DNA of 64,000 bases from Nitrospira sp. CR1.1 (lineage in GTDB: Bacteria; Nitrospirota; Nitrospiria; Nitrospirales; Nitrospiraceae), in contig WIAF01000002.1 in NCBI GenBank assembly GCA_014055465.1, forward strand, positions 434,001-498,000, given 5' to 3'. Shown piece by piece: positions 19,894 through 28,932 of the stretch. The notes under the pieces are model-generated. The model had not been told where the DNA came from and searched no databases. It worked only from the letters and a program-made list of their open reading frames with translations. Position 1 is the stretch's first letter; every line of letters begins with the position of its first letter. The position numbers were made by a program, and so were the translations under genes.

Positions 19894-21186
19894 CTATGGA
19901 TATAAGCGATACAACATCCGGGGAAAGGGTATCGTCTCCCGCACATGCTCCAACCCGCAGATCCACGCCACGGCGCGCTCAATGCCCATTCCAAATCCGG
20001 CATGAGGAACAGAACCGAACCGGCGCAGATCGAGATACCATTGAAACGCCTCTACCGGAAGATGCTGTTCCTGTATGCGCGCCAATAGTTTCTCGTGTTG
20101 ATGAATGCGCTGCCCGCCGCCGATGATTTCTCCATACCCTTCGGGAGCCAACACATCCATGCAGAGCGCGAGATCGGGTCGAGCCGGATCGGTCTCCATA
20201 TAGAAGGCTTTCAGGGCGGCGGGATACCGATGCACGATGACGGGGCGATCGAATTCTTTCGACAGAATAGTTTCGTCTTCCGCGCCAAAATCATCTCCCG
20301 ACTTTGCGGGATGTCCTTTCCGCTGAAGGATATCCACGGCTTCCTCATATGTGATGCGTGGAAACGGCGCCGTCACACGCTCCAGCTTGGCGAGATCCCG
20401 CTCCAACACCTGCAATTCGGCACGGCGCGTCTTCAGCACAGCAGCCACGATATGCGAGAGAAACTGTTCGGCGAGATCCATCATGTCCGGCAGCTCCGCA
20501 AACGCCACTTCCGGTTCGACCATCCAGAACTCCATCAGATGCCGGCGCGTCTTGGATTTTTCCGCGCGGAACGTCGGCCCGAAGCAATACACCTTTCCAA
20601 AAGCTGCGGCGGTGGCTTCACTGTACAGCTGGCCGCTTTGCGTCAAATAGGCCGTCTCCTCAAAATATTGCGTCTGAAACAGCGTGGTAGTGCCTTCACA
20701 GGCATTGGGTGTAAAGATCGGCGCGTCGACCAGCGTGAAACCGCGATCATCGAAAAAGTTCCGGCAGGCGCGAATGATCTCATGCCGAATACGTAGCACG
20801 GCATGCTGGCGGCTGGAACGCAGCCAGAGGTGCCGATGCTCCATCAGAAATCCTGTACCGTGCTCTTTGGGCTGAATCGGAAACGGTTCCGCGACCTGCA
20901 CGACCGCGAGATGCTTCACATCAAGTTCGTACCCGCCCGGGGCGCGCGCATCCTGCCGTAACGTGCCGGTCAGGACGACGCTCGACTCCTGCGTAAGCTC
21001 GGCCGAATGAGTAAACTGCTCGTCCCCAACCGCGCCTTTGCTCACGACCGCCTGGATATCGCCGGTCCCGTCCCGCACAATCAGAAAATGGAGCTTCCCC
21101 TTATCGCGCCGGCTGCGGAGCCATCCGCGAATCGTGACGTCCTGTCCTGCGTGAGCCGCAGCTTCGTCGATATAGATCACGGGCAT
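19894..21186 (-). CDS. asnS: Asparaginyl-tRNA synthetase
   Basis: Class IIb synthetase charging tRNA-Asn. An OB-fold anticodon-binding domain ([25 protein letters not shown]) is followed by motif 2 around [22 protein letters not shown] and motif 3 [15 protein letters not shown]. The ending [15 protein letters not shown] and the length of about 430 aa look more like archaeal-type AsnRS than the 466 aa enterobacterial form. The second ATG is preferred because AAGGGGA lies eight bases before it; an ATG at 21192 is also in frame. AspRS is the closest alternative. Confidence 0.92.
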   Translation of the reverse strand: MPVIYIDEAAAHAGQDVTIRGWLRSRRDKGKLHFLIVRDGTGDIQAVVSKGAVGDEQFTHSAELTQESSVVLTGTLRQDARAPGGYELDVKHLAVVQVAEPFPIQPKEHGTGFLMEHRHLWLRSSRQHAVLRIRHEIIRACRNFFDDRGFTLVDAPIFTPNACEGTTTLFQTQYFEETAYLTQSGQLYSEATAAAFGKVYCFGPTFRAEKSKTRRHLMEFWMVEPEVAFAELPDMMDLAEQFLSHIVAAVLKTRRAELQVLERDLAKLERVTAPFPRITYEEAVDILQRKGHPAKSGDDFGAEDETILSKEFDRPVIVHRYPAALKAFYMETDPARPDLALCMDVLAPEGYGEIIGGGQRIHQHEKLLARIQEQHLPVEAFQWYLDLRRFGSVPHAGFGMGIERAVAWICGLEHVRETIPFPRMLYRLYP

Positions 21187-21285
21187 GGGCATTCCCCTTC
21201 GCTACGAACGTGAACAACCTCAATTATGCGGGAGGGTAGCGAACAGCCTCGGGCTTTTCAAGCACATCACAATTCCCCCCTTTCA

Positions 21286-21314
21286 TTGACACAACGTCCT
21301 TTGCGGGGCATCAT
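21286..21314 (+). promoter_or_regulatory. Possible sigma-70 promoter for secreted repeat protein
   Basis: TTGACA at 21286-21291 is followed after 17 bases by CATCAT at 21309-21314 (four of six consensus matches). It ends about ten bases before the ATG at 21325, so a transcript from it would have almost no leader. Confidence 0.35.
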
Positions 21315-21324
21315 CAATCTCACG

Positions 21325-22416
21325 ATGTATACCATTGCGCTGCACCCTCGTTATTCGTTCGCGTCAGTATTCACCGGGTTGGTCCTGCTGACCCTTCTGC
21401 CTCCCGCGCAGGCAGGAGAATTCAGATCGGACAACCCGCTGAACCAGCCTGGGAAAATCTACTGGTGCCCGGGTCGCACCGCCGATAAGCGCATCACCGC
21501 TACCCCTGATGCTGGCTGTACCCCTCTGTACGACGCGGAGCGGGATGAGAAGAAACCCGCCTCAGGGAATCAGGACAAGCACAGTGAATCCGAAACGAAA
21601 GCACCGCTCAAAATCGTCGACATTCAAAATACCGCCTCGAAATTCACCCGCGACTACCGGGAATTTCTGGAATGCTGCGCCAGCGAATGGGATTCCGTCG
21701 ATCGCATCGACGAACTTCTCGAACAGTCCAACCACATTTTGATGTCGGTCCAACAAAAAGGCATCTACAACAGCGCGGGATTCGGCGTAGGAAGCGGCGT
21801 GGACGGTTTGGGCGGCGGCCCCGGCCAGTCTCCAAAACTCGGCACCTTTGCCCGGCAATGGACGCTCAGCGAAATTGTCGGCACCGTCGCCATCGCGCGA
21901 GATGATCTCAAGAAACTCAGGACCCGGATGAAGGGCCTCCTCACGCGATACGAAAAGCTCGACTCACTGGATTACGAGCAGCGCGGGAGAGAAGAACGAC
22001 GCATTGAAGATGAACGCGAGACGATTGCGCATGATATCCGACCGAAACGACCGGCAGCTTCCGCCCCGACCGGCATGGATATTCAGGATACCACCATCCC
22101 GACCAGGATCGGCGGCGACATCGAAAACACGAATTTGAACCGCGCACTCAACCCAAGCTTCGGCGCGGACATCGGCGCCACGGTCTCGCCCTACAGCAAC
22201 GTCAACGAATCCCTGCGCCCCAGAAGAGGGGAAGATCTCAGGGACAGCGTCTTGACGGATCGTGTCGGCGCCCACACACAAGACACGACCTTGCCGAATG
22301 TATCGGGATTTGAGATCAACGCGGGCGAAAACGCAGAGCACTCCTCCTCGGCGCACATTCGAGGAGTCGGTCCTGCCATCGGCGACTCCTCCCTGAATAG
22401 CCAGCCCCGGCGATAA
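21325..22416 (+). CDS. Secreted protein of unknown function with degenerate C-terminal repeats
   Basis: I do not recognise a family. A signal peptide is clear (hydrophobic residues about 12-26, cleavage probably after PPAQA). The mature part has a charged region, a Gly-rich stretch (about residues 150-172, GVGSGVDGLGGGPG), a coiled-coil-like segment (LKKLRTRMKGLLTRYEKL and on) and, from about residue 245, five to six loosely repeated units such as DIQDTTIPTRIG, DIENTNLN, DLRDSVLTDRVG and HTQDTTLPNVSG. The signal peptide sets the start; the frame is open further upstream. It is divergent from asnS and followed by a lipoprotein gene on the other strand. Confidence 0.75.
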   Translation: MYTIALHPRYSFASVFTGLVLLTLLPPAQAGEFRSDNPLNQPGKIYWCPGRTADKRITATPDAGCTPLYDAERDEKKPASGNQDKHSESETKAPLKIVDIQNTASKFTRDYREFLECCASEWDSVDRIDELLEQSNHILMSVQQKGIYNSAGFGVGSGVDGLGGGPGQSPKLGTFARQWTLSEIVGTVAIARDDLKKLRTRMKGLLTRYEKLDSLDYEQRGREERRIEDERETIAHDIRPKRPAASAPTGMDIQDTTIPTRIGGDIENTNLNRALNPSFGADIGATVSPYSNVNESLRPRRGEDLRDSVLTDRVGAHTQDTTLPNVSGFEINAGENAEHSSSAHIRGVGPAIGDSSLNSQPRR

Positions 22417-22445
22417 CGGCACATCCATCCGCGGGCGACCTCATC

Positions 22446-22459
22446 CGACAGCCTGCTAG
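22446..22459. repeat. Solo end of the palindromic element at a stop codon
   Basis: The 14 bases CGACAGCCTGCTAG are identical to the right end of the full element at 51408-51421. Here the CTA gives the TAG stop codon of the BNR lipoprotein on the minus strand, as in the full copies. No second arm is seen, so it may be a decayed copy or chance. Confidence 0.4.
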
Positions 22460-23475
22460 TCCTTGGGAAACACCGACGGCATCGGCTGCCAATGGGCGCC
22501 GCCATCCACGCTCTTATAGAGCCCGCTGCCGTTCGTACCCGCGAACAAGACCTGCGGATCCATGGCGCTTTGCGCGAGAGAACGGATATTGGTTGTCGTC
22601 AGTCCCTCATTGAATGCCGCCCAGGTTTTGCCGCCATCTTCGCTCCGGTGAATGCCATCCCGCGCGGCGAGATACATCACCCCGGCCCGCGCGCGATCCA
22701 GTACCATCGCCACAATCATCTGATCTTGCAACGACTCACCGATACGCACCCATGAGACCGCACCATCCGTGGTTTTATACAGACCGGCCAGCGACGCAGC
22801 GTAGACCGTGTCCGGCGCGAAGGGGTCGACCTGCACCGATGTCACGCCGAGTGCGCGCGATGTCTTCACCATACCTTCCGGCACCAGACCGTTATTCATC
22901 TGCAGCCAATGCGCCCCCTGATCACTCGTTTTGTACACGCCTCCGCTAGTGCCGGCATACATCACGGAGGGATGCGCGGGGTCCATCCCCAGCGTCACCA
23001 CCATCAATACTTCCTTCATCCCCTCCATCTTCTTCACCCACCGCTCCCCGGCATTCTTCGATTCGAATACGCCCATCGTGGTGGCCAGGAAAATGTGGTT
23101 GTCGTCCGCCGGATCGAAAACAAACTGGTTGACGACGGACGAGATCGTCGCATCGTCCAAGCCGGTTCGAACCGAGGTCCAGCGCTGACCGCCGTCATAA
23201 CTTTTGTAGACCGCATCTCCCTTTGTGCCCGCATAGATCGTGGCGGGATAGACCGGGTCGATCGCCATCGCAATGACGCGCGAGTAGCTCATCCCCTTCG
23301 AGAGATTGCTCCAGGTTTTCCCGCCGTCCCGCGATTTGTAAATGTAATCATTGGTGGCGATGTACAGAATGTCCGGATTGGTGGGATGGAGTTGAATGAC
23401 GACGATCGGATCACTGCCGGTGCATCCGCCGAGAGCGAAGACGAACATCAAGAGACAAAGGAAAAGTTTGGGCAT
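22456..23475 (-). CDS. Lipoprotein with BNR/YCF48-like beta-propeller repeats
   Basis: A signal sequence with lipobox ALGGC near residues 14-18 predicts a lipid-anchored, exported protein. The rest is a series of propeller blades, each with a SxDGGxxW-type Asp-box (KSRDGGKTWSNL, KSYDGGQRWTSV, KTTDGAVSWVRI, RSEDGGKTWAAF, KSVDGGAHWQPM) paired with an IYAGT or LFAGT strand. Such proteins (sialidase-fold, YCF48-like) often help assemble or scaffold extracytoplasmic complexes; the substrate is unknown. 339 aa. Confidence 0.85.
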   Translation of the reverse strand: MPKLFLCLLMFVFALGGCTGSDPIVVIQLHPTNPDILYIATNDYIYKSRDGGKTWSNLSKGMSYSRVIAMAIDPVYPATIYAGTKGDAVYKSYDGGQRWTSVRTGLDDATISSVVNQFVFDPADDNHIFLATTMGVFESKNAGERWVKKMEGMKEVLMVVTLGMDPAHPSVMYAGTSGGVYKTSDQGAHWLQMNNGLVPEGMVKTSRALGVTSVQVDPFAPDTVYAASLAGLYKTTDGAVSWVRIGESLQDQMIVAMVLDRARAGVMYLAARDGIHRSEDGGKTWAAFNEGLTTTNIRSLAQSAMDPQVLFAGTNGSGLYKSVDGGAHWQPMPSVFPKD

Positions 23476-23496
23476 CCTGGAACCGGGGAATTCCTT

Positions 23497-23625
23497 CTGG
23501 GATGGTCAAACAGGCTGCCCAGCAAGGCCGCAGCGAGCGAGGAGGCGAGGCGTACTACGTTGTACGTCGAGCCTCTGAGCGACGCGAGAACGAAGCTGGA
23601 GGCCGGTTTCACCACCCCAGGCTAG
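23497..23625. repeat. Palindromic intergenic element, copy R1
   Basis: End arms at 23497-23515 and 23602-23620 pair with 16 of 19 matches. The centre holds GTAC(6)GTAC (GCGTACTACGTTGTACGTCG), and the CAGCAAGGCCGCAG core is shared with copies R2 and R3. The right edge GCTAG contains the TAG stop of yajQ; the left edge is 22 bases from the start codon of the BNR lipoprotein. Confidence 0.85.
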
Positions 23626-24119
23626 CGGTAGTTGGTGAACTGCAAATCAATCCCAAAATCTTTTCCTTTAAGGAACGCAATGGCCGCTTGCAGATCATCC
23701 TTGCTCTTGCTGATCACCCGCACCTGTTCACCCTGGATCTGCGCCTGGACTTTCAGCTTGGATTCTTTGACGGCCTTGGTAATCTCCTTGGCCTTCTCCG
23801 AAGCGATCCCGCTTTGAATCTTGATCACTTGACGGACCGTGGCCCCGAGCGCCTCCTCGATCCTGCCGTAGTCGAATGCCTTCAGTGAAACTCCGCGCTT
23901 CACGCATTTGCTCTTGATGATTTCAATGACCGCATTGAGCTTATACTCATCGTCGGAGAGCACGACGAGTTCCTTTTCCTTCTCCTTCAACGTCAGCTCG
24001 GTCTTGGAGTCCTTGAAGTCGAACCGCTGCTTGATCTCCTTGGTCGCCTGATCGACGACGTTTTTCATTTCCTGCATATTCACTTCCGACACGACATCGA
24101 ATGATGATTGGTCAGCCAC
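23622..24119 (-). CDS. yajQ: YajQ family cyclic-di-GMP-binding/nucleotide-binding protein (DUF520)
   Basis: Two ferredoxin-like domains that bind nucleotides; a Xanthomonas homologue binds c-di-GMP and acts with a transcription factor. Family signatures are the N-terminal SSFDVVSEVNMQEMKNVVDQ, the KELVVLSDDEYKL strand and a C-terminal FLKGKDFGIDLQFTNYR. 165 aa, standard length. Its TAG stop lies in the edge of repeat R1. It is separated from cstA by 37 bases on the same strand. Confidence 0.95.
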   Translation of the reverse strand: MADQSSFDVVSEVNMQEMKNVVDQATKEIKQRFDFKDSKTELTLKEKEKELVVLSDDEYKLNAVIEIIKSKCVKRGVSLKAFDYGRIEEALGATVRQVIKIQSGIASEKAKEITKAVKESKLKVQAQIQGEQVRVISKSKDDLQAAIAFLKGKDFGIDLQFTNYR

Positions 24120-24156
24120 GATTTCCTCCTTCTATGCTCGCGCCATCGTCCAGAAC

Positions 24157-26172
24157 CTAACAGCAGCCGCCGCCATGCGGCAGCTTGAACGTGCGGTCAT
24201 CATGATGGTGAATCGCCGTCTGCGCGCGACCAGCCGATCCGCCGCCGGCAGTGGCGATGACTTCGCTGCTGCTGAATGGGCGCTTCAGAACCACATACCC
24301 ATACCACTGCTTCAGGCTGTCGCTCAAGACGACGATCCCCAGAATCGCCACGACCGCAACGAGCACGGCGTCGAGATAGAGCGCGAAGGCCTGCCCTGCC
24401 GCCAGCGTCGCCGCCTTCGTCAGGAACATCCAGAACATCTCATACGAGCCGGCCAGCGTAATGCCTCCCACAAACAACATGGGGAGGGCCGTCACCCAGA
24501 GATACGGCGCCTTCCACATCTTGATCAATACCGTCGTGCCGATACAGAGCGCCAGCGTGCCCAGCAATTGATTGGCGGCACCGAACATCGGCCAAATGGT
24601 GGAAATGCTGCCGGTTCCGATCAAGTAGGCCCAGGACCCCACGACAACAGCACTACTCAGCAGCACGCCAGGCTGCCAGTTCATCTGTCGAAATGGCGCA
24701 TAGACACGCCCGGCCATTTCCTGAATCAGATACCGCGCGACACGCGTCCCCGTATCGATCGTCGTCAGAATGAACAGCGCCTCGAACACCAGCGCGAATT
24801 GATACCAATAGGCCATCAGCCCGGCCATACCTGGCAACGCGGCAAAAATTGACGCCATGCCCACGGCCAGTGAGACCGCACCACCCGGCCGCCCCGCGAC
24901 ATTCACTTCGACCAACTGCGACAACTCCGCAATGCGGGATGGCGCAAACCCCATCGCCGTCAGCGTCTCTGCGGAGAGCATCGTATTGATGGCCAGATAA
25001 TCGCCAGGAATCAGCACCGACGCCGCAATCAACGCCATGACGCCGACGAAACTTTCCAACAACATCGCCGCATACCCCACCACCGCCTGGGACTCTTGTT
25101 CAATCATCTTGGGGGTCGTCCCGGAAGACACCAGCGAGTGAAAGCCCGATACGGCGCCGCAGGCGATCGTAATGAACAGAAAGGGGAACAAGGTGCCGGG
25201 AATAATCGGTCCTCCCCCGTTAGCAAATGAGGTCAGGCGCGGCATCTCAATCGTCGGCGCCATGAGAATCACGCCAAGCCCGAGCAGAAACACCACGCCG
25301 AGTTTCATGAAGGTTGAGAGATACCCGCGCGGCACCAGCAACATCCACCCCGGCAATACCGAAGCGATGAATCCATACCCGGCCAGCAGCCAGACAAGCG
25401 CCGGCTTCTCGAACTCGAACAACCAGGCATAGGACGATTGCCCGACGACGCGCCCGAACAGCACCGCCCCAACCAGGAACACCAGGCCGATCACGGACAC
25501 TTCGGCGACCGCGCCCGGACGAAACTTCTGGAGATAAAACCCCATGATGAACCCGATGGGAATCGTCATGGCAATCGTAAAGGTGCCCCACGCGTTATGG
25601 TAGAGCGCATTCACCACCGCGAAGCCGAGCCCGGCCAGCGCGACCACCACAATAAACAGGACCGCCACCGCTGTTGCCGTGCCGGTAATGGACCCCAGTT
25701 CATCATGTGCGATCTCCGGCAACGAGCGGCCATTGCGCCGCATCGAGGCGACGAGAATAATAAAATCCTGCACCGCCCCCGCCAAAACCGCACCGATCAC
25801 CAGCCAGAGAAAGCCGGGGAGAAACCCGAACTGCGCCGCCAGCACCGGCCCGAGCAAAGGACCCGCGCCCGCAATCGCCGCGAAGTGGTGGCCGAACAGG
25901 ACGACTCTATTTGTGGGATGGAAGTTCACCCCGTCGTTCAACCGCACGGCCGGCGTCAGACGGGTGTTATCCAAGTGCACGACGCGACGCGCCAGCCAGC
26001 GACCGTAGAAGCGATAGGCCAAGACATAGATGCAGGCCGCCGCCACGACCAGCCATAAGCCGTTCACTTTTTCGTGAGGATTGACGACGCCGACGACATG
26101 GGCAAGCGCCACAGCCGCGAGGATCGAGAGCAGCGCCCAGAACAGCACAACGGCTAATTTCATGCGCGGCAT
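24157..26172 (-). CDS. cstA: Carbon starvation protein CstA (peptide/pyruvate transporter family)
   Basis: Polytopic inner-membrane protein; the family imports peptides or pyruvate in nutrient limitation. About 16 to 18 hydrophobic helices. Family motifs include FGHHFAAIAGAGPLLGPVLA near residue 95, GAVQDFIILVASMRRNGRS, GAVSGFHSLVSSGTTPKMI and FGAANQLLGTLAL. 671 aa; the tail ends LPHGGGCC, a Cys pair that could bind metal. An ATG three codons downstream could also be the start. Confidence 0.94.
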   Translation of the reverse strand: MPRMKLAVVLFWALLSILAAVALAHVVGVVNPHEKVNGLWLVVAAACIYVLAYRFYGRWLARRVVHLDNTRLTPAVRLNDGVNFHPTNRVVLFGHHFAAIAGAGPLLGPVLAAQFGFLPGFLWLVIGAVLAGAVQDFIILVASMRRNGRSLPEIAHDELGSITGTATAVAVLFIVVVALAGLGFAVVNALYHNAWGTFTIAMTIPIGFIMGFYLQKFRPGAVAEVSVIGLVFLVGAVLFGRVVGQSSYAWLFEFEKPALVWLLAGYGFIASVLPGWMLLVPRGYLSTFMKLGVVFLLGLGVILMAPTIEMPRLTSFANGGGPIIPGTLFPFLFITIACGAVSGFHSLVSSGTTPKMIEQESQAVVGYAAMLLESFVGVMALIAASVLIPGDYLAINTMLSAETLTAMGFAPSRIAELSQLVEVNVAGRPGGAVSLAVGMASIFAALPGMAGLMAYWYQFALVFEALFILTTIDTGTRVARYLIQEMAGRVYAPFRQMNWQPGVLLSSAVVVGSWAYLIGTGSISTIWPMFGAANQLLGTLALCIGTTVLIKMWKAPYLWVTALPMLFVGGITLAGSYEMFWMFLTKAATLAAGQAFALYLDAVLVAVVAILGIVVLSDSLKQWYGYVVLKRPFSSSEVIATAGGGSAGRAQTAIHHHDDRTFKLPHGGGCC

Positions 26173-26513
26173 ACTAACAACCCATCGACGTGTTGTAAAT
26201 CAACGACCTTCCTGCAATGCTCATCATCAGTCCTAATTCGGCTCGTATGGTACCCGGATGATAATCCTGAACGATCACGACAGGGGAGGTGTATATGCGT
26301 GCACCCAAAGAGAGAGCAGATCGCCAAAGTTCTTCAGGGCTAGCCGGGCGACAGTCCCTGCGACGGGAAGCTCCGAAAACTTGATCAGGCACAGATAGTC
26401 ACCAGCGGAACGAGGCCGGTTCTGAGGGCGCGCGTTCCGCGAGCAGGAAGACGATCGGGCAGCCGTTCCCGTCCTCTGTTGATCTTTCCCCTCGCTTCCT
26501 TCATATAGACGCC
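26173..26513. other. Intergenic region before the GST gene (341 bp)
   Basis: Divergent space between cstA and the GST gene. No family-level gene is recognised. A minus-strand frame at 26174-26392 has poor coding character and is not called. The only candidate is the short 29-codon frame at 26295, listed separately. Confidence 0.5.
26295..26384 (+). CDS. Possible 29-aa peptide with strong ribosome site
   Basis: ATG at 26295 is preceded by GGGGAGGTGTAT, a strong Shine-Dalgarno match at good spacing. The frame gives 29 codons, basic, starting MRAPKERADRQSSSG, ending with TGA. No homology is recognised. Such a site can also occur by chance, so this is only a candidate. Confidence 0.22.
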   Translation: MRAPKERADRQSSSGLAGRQSLRREAPKT

Positions 26514-27161
26514 ATGCTCACCCTGATCCAGCTTCCTTGGTCGCCGTTCTGCATCACGGTGCGGCATATCCTTGAACGGCACGGCATCCTATTTCGCCTT
26601 CGCAACATCCGCTATCACGAGCGGGCTTCCATTATCCAAGCTACAAATGGGCGTGGCCATACGGTACCCTGCATCGTCGACGGGAAACACGCGATCTGCG
26701 ACCGCACAGATTTTGGGCAGGACGTTGCGCGCTATATCGACCGACGCTTCAAGCTCGACCTCTTCCCGAAGGAGCTCGAAGGCCTTCAGCTGATTCTATC
26801 CCGCTATATTGAGACCGACCTGGAGATGGTGGGATTCAAAGTGAACGATACCTACGTGATTCCCTCCCGACCACTGGTCGAGCGCGTCATGCTGATCCGT
26901 CACAAGGAGCGAAAGTTCGGAAAGGGCTGCGTTCAGGAATGGACCAGTCACCGGAAATATCTCTCTACTCAATTTGCCGAACTCCTGTTGCCGATCGACC
27001 ACATGCTGGCCTCGTCTGCCTATTTGCTCTCCGACCGGCCCTTGTTCGTCGATTACAACCTGTACGGTGTGATCGGAAACTATCTTTTCAACGGCAAAAC
27101 GAAGTTGCCCAAGCTGACACACTTGCGCCGTTGGCAACACAGGATGGGGCAATCCAACTGA
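26514..27161 (+). CDS. Glutathione S-transferase family protein
   Basis: A thioredoxin-fold N-terminal domain (residues about 1-80) begins LIQLPWSPFCITVRHILE, with Ser/Cys at the glutathione-facing position, and has the cis-Pro segment HTVPCIVDGKHAICDRTDF. An all-helical C-terminal domain follows, with SDRPLFVDYNLYGVIGNY matching the GST N-capping box. 215 aa. Substrate unknown; it may be a detoxification enzyme or a reductase. Confidence 0.82.
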   Translation: MLTLIQLPWSPFCITVRHILERHGILFRLRNIRYHERASIIQATNGRGHTVPCIVDGKHAICDRTDFGQDVARYIDRRFKLDLFPKELEGLQLILSRYIETDLEMVGFKVNDTYVIPSRPLVERVMLIRHKERKFGKGCVQEWTSHRKYLSTQFAELLLPIDHMLASSAYLLSDRPLFVDYNLYGVIGNYLFNGKTKLPKLTHLRRWQHRMGQSN

Positions 27162-27331
27162 CCACGTTGGTCTCTTCCAACCCATGCGGTAGCTGATTCC
27201 AACCGCCAGGGGAACCCGGTGGCTCCCACCATACAGACTCAATGAAAACATCGAAACACGACGTTCGACCAGAACGTGGCAGCGGTCATGCCTATCTTCA
27301 TGCTTCACGTTCAACAGGTCTGAGACTTTGC

Positions 27332-27337
27332 TATACT
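27332..27337 (+). promoter_or_regulatory. Possible -10 element before the PilZ gene
   Basis: TATACT lies ten bases upstream of the PilZ ATG, with a weak -35 TTCAAC at 27310-27315 (16-base spacer). Transcription from here would give a nearly leaderless mRNA. Confidence 0.3.
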
Positions 27338-27347
27338 GACCTCCGCC

Positions 27348-27743
27348 ATGGCGTCCGACATGCCTCCAGAGCCATCCGGAAGAGAACGCCGCGAATTTTA
27401 TCGCATCACCGTCCTTCTGCCCATCTGCATTCAGGTTGCCGCGGACGACACCGAAGGCGAGTTGACGGAAACATCCGTCAACCTCAGCGCCGGTGGTATT
27501 GGCGTGATGGTGACGACGCTCTATCAATCGGGGGAAATCCTGTCCCTCACCCTCCTCCTCCCCGGCCAAGTTCTCTTCAAATCTTCTATCGAGGTGTTGC
27601 GGCTTGATCCGCTCCCGCTCCTGGGCGATACGTACCGCCTCCACGCTCGCTTCGTCGGGCTGAGCTCGCAAAACCGGGAACTGCTTGTCAGATCCATCCT
27701 TCGTTTTCAGCGCGACCATCTGCAGGAACACTATTCCGCGTGA
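27348..27743 (+). CDS. PilZ domain protein
   Basis: Single-domain c-di-GMP receptor candidate. The ligand motifs are both present: RxxxR at residues 15-19 (REFYR) and [D/N]xSxxG at 45-50 (NLSAGG). 131 aa, only a PilZ beta barrel plus a C-terminal helix, with no enzymatic partner domain. The neighbours (GST upstream, hydrolase downstream) do not tell which process it controls, though the surface-polymer operon lies nearby. Confidence 0.88.
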   Translation: MASDMPPEPSGRERREFYRITVLLPICIQVAADDTEGELTETSVNLSAGGIGVMVTTLYQSGEILSLTLLLPGQVLFKSSIEVLRLDPLPLLGDTYRLHARFVGLSSQNRELLVRSILRFQRDHLQEHYSA

Positions 27744-27862
27744 GCGGCAGCATCAAAGTTCCCTGATTTCCCGATCGGGGCCATGCCAAGCCATTGGTTT
27801 GCGACGAAGCACTCGTTGGCCTCGGTTTGCTTCCGCCACTCGTTACAGGGGATGATGCTCGC

Positions 27863-28870
27863 ATGCGCGCACTCACATGGGTCCTCGGTCTGGTCGTCGC
27901 ACTGGCGGCCGGAGGCGCCCTCTATCAAATTTCCGGCATGGTGCTCGATCGGCAACAGTATCCGCCTCCCGGCCAAATGGTCGACATAGGAGGACACCGG
28001 TTGCACCTCTATTGCCTTGGAACAGGAAGTCCGACGGTGGTGCTGGAGGCGGCTGCACCCGGCTGGTCGCTGTCTTGGAGCACGGTGCACCAGCAGCTTG
28101 CCAGGACGACCCGCGTCTGCGCGTATGATCGCGCCGGCCTCGGGTGGAGCGAGCGCGGACCACTGCCGCGCACGGGACAACGGATGGCGCGTGAACTTCA
28201 TCGCCTCCTGGAGCGCGCCGGCATCTCCGGTCCTTATGTGCTCGTCGGGCATGCTCTCGGCGGTCTTGTTGTCCGGCTCTACCAACACGACTATCCCAAA
28301 GAAGTGGTCGGCATGGTGCTGGTGGACGCGGGACATGAACTGGAAATGCGTCAGGCTGAATTTCGATTATTCGCGAATATCGAAAAATCAAGACTGCCCG
28401 CCATTCGCGCCATGACAATGCTGGGCATCTCACGCCTGATGGCGTCATATGACCAACTGCCGCCGCTGTTGATCGGACAGGAGGAGAAGGTCACTCGGGA
28501 GGTTCGCCCGATGCTGCGCGCCGGCTGGCTGCGGACCGGCTATTATTCCACCTTAAGCGATGAACACGACGGGCTGATTGAAACCCTGGAGCAAGTGCGC
28601 CATAGCGGTTCGCTCGGCGATCTTCCATTGGTCGTCGTCACGGCCACGGGCCCGACCTGGCGGCCGGATATGCCGGGCCAGGTGAACCCTGCCAAGTTCA
28701 GGAAAATGTGGGGGGATCTGCAGCAGGACCTGACCAAGCTCTCGACGAATAGCCGCCAGGTCTTTGCCGACCAAAGCGGTCACTTCATCCAATTCGATCA
28801 GCCGGCGCTCGTCAGCGAGACCATCCGCCAGATGGTCAGCACCATTCGTCAGCCATCAAAAAACCGGTAG
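27863..28870 (+). CDS. Alpha/beta hydrolase fold protein lacking the nucleophile serine
   Basis: 335 aa with an N-terminal membrane anchor or signal (residues about 5-21) and an alpha/beta hydrolase fold. The oxyanion strand YCLGTGSPTVVLEAA and the nucleophile elbow VLVGHALGG are clear, but the elbow serine is alanine 131 (codon GCT at 28253-28255). The late histidine is kept (SGHFIQ, residue 307). The protein may be a non-catalytic relative. ATG 27863 is chosen because AGGGGATG precedes it and the hydrophobic helix starts there. Confidence 0.82.
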   Translation: MRALTWVLGLVVALAAGGALYQISGMVLDRQQYPPPGQMVDIGGHRLHLYCLGTGSPTVVLEAAAPGWSLSWSTVHQQLARTTRVCAYDRAGLGWSERGPLPRTGQRMARELHRLLERAGISGPYVLVGHALGGLVVRLYQHDYPKEVVGMVLVDAGHELEMRQAEFRLFANIEKSRLPAIRAMTMLGISRLMASYDQLPPLLIGQEEKVTREVRPMLRAGWLRTGYYSTLSDEHDGLIETLEQVRHSGSLGDLPLVVVTATGPTWRPDMPGQVNPAKFRKMWGDLQQDLTKLSTNSRQVFADQSGHFIQFDQPALVSETIRQMVSTIRQPSKNR

Positions 28871-28932
28871 GCGTTCGATCGAAGACCGGGGCAGCGCGAA
28901 ACCCGCGTCGCGAACCCACTGACCACCTGAAT

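Noticed and set aside
23497..23625. CRISPR or IS end as explanation of the repeats
   Set aside because: Copies are single, far apart and without spacers; no transposase gene or target duplication is seen in the window.
26174..26392. 72-codon minus-strand frame upstream of cstA
   Set aside because: No ribosome site, poor composition and no recognisable domain.
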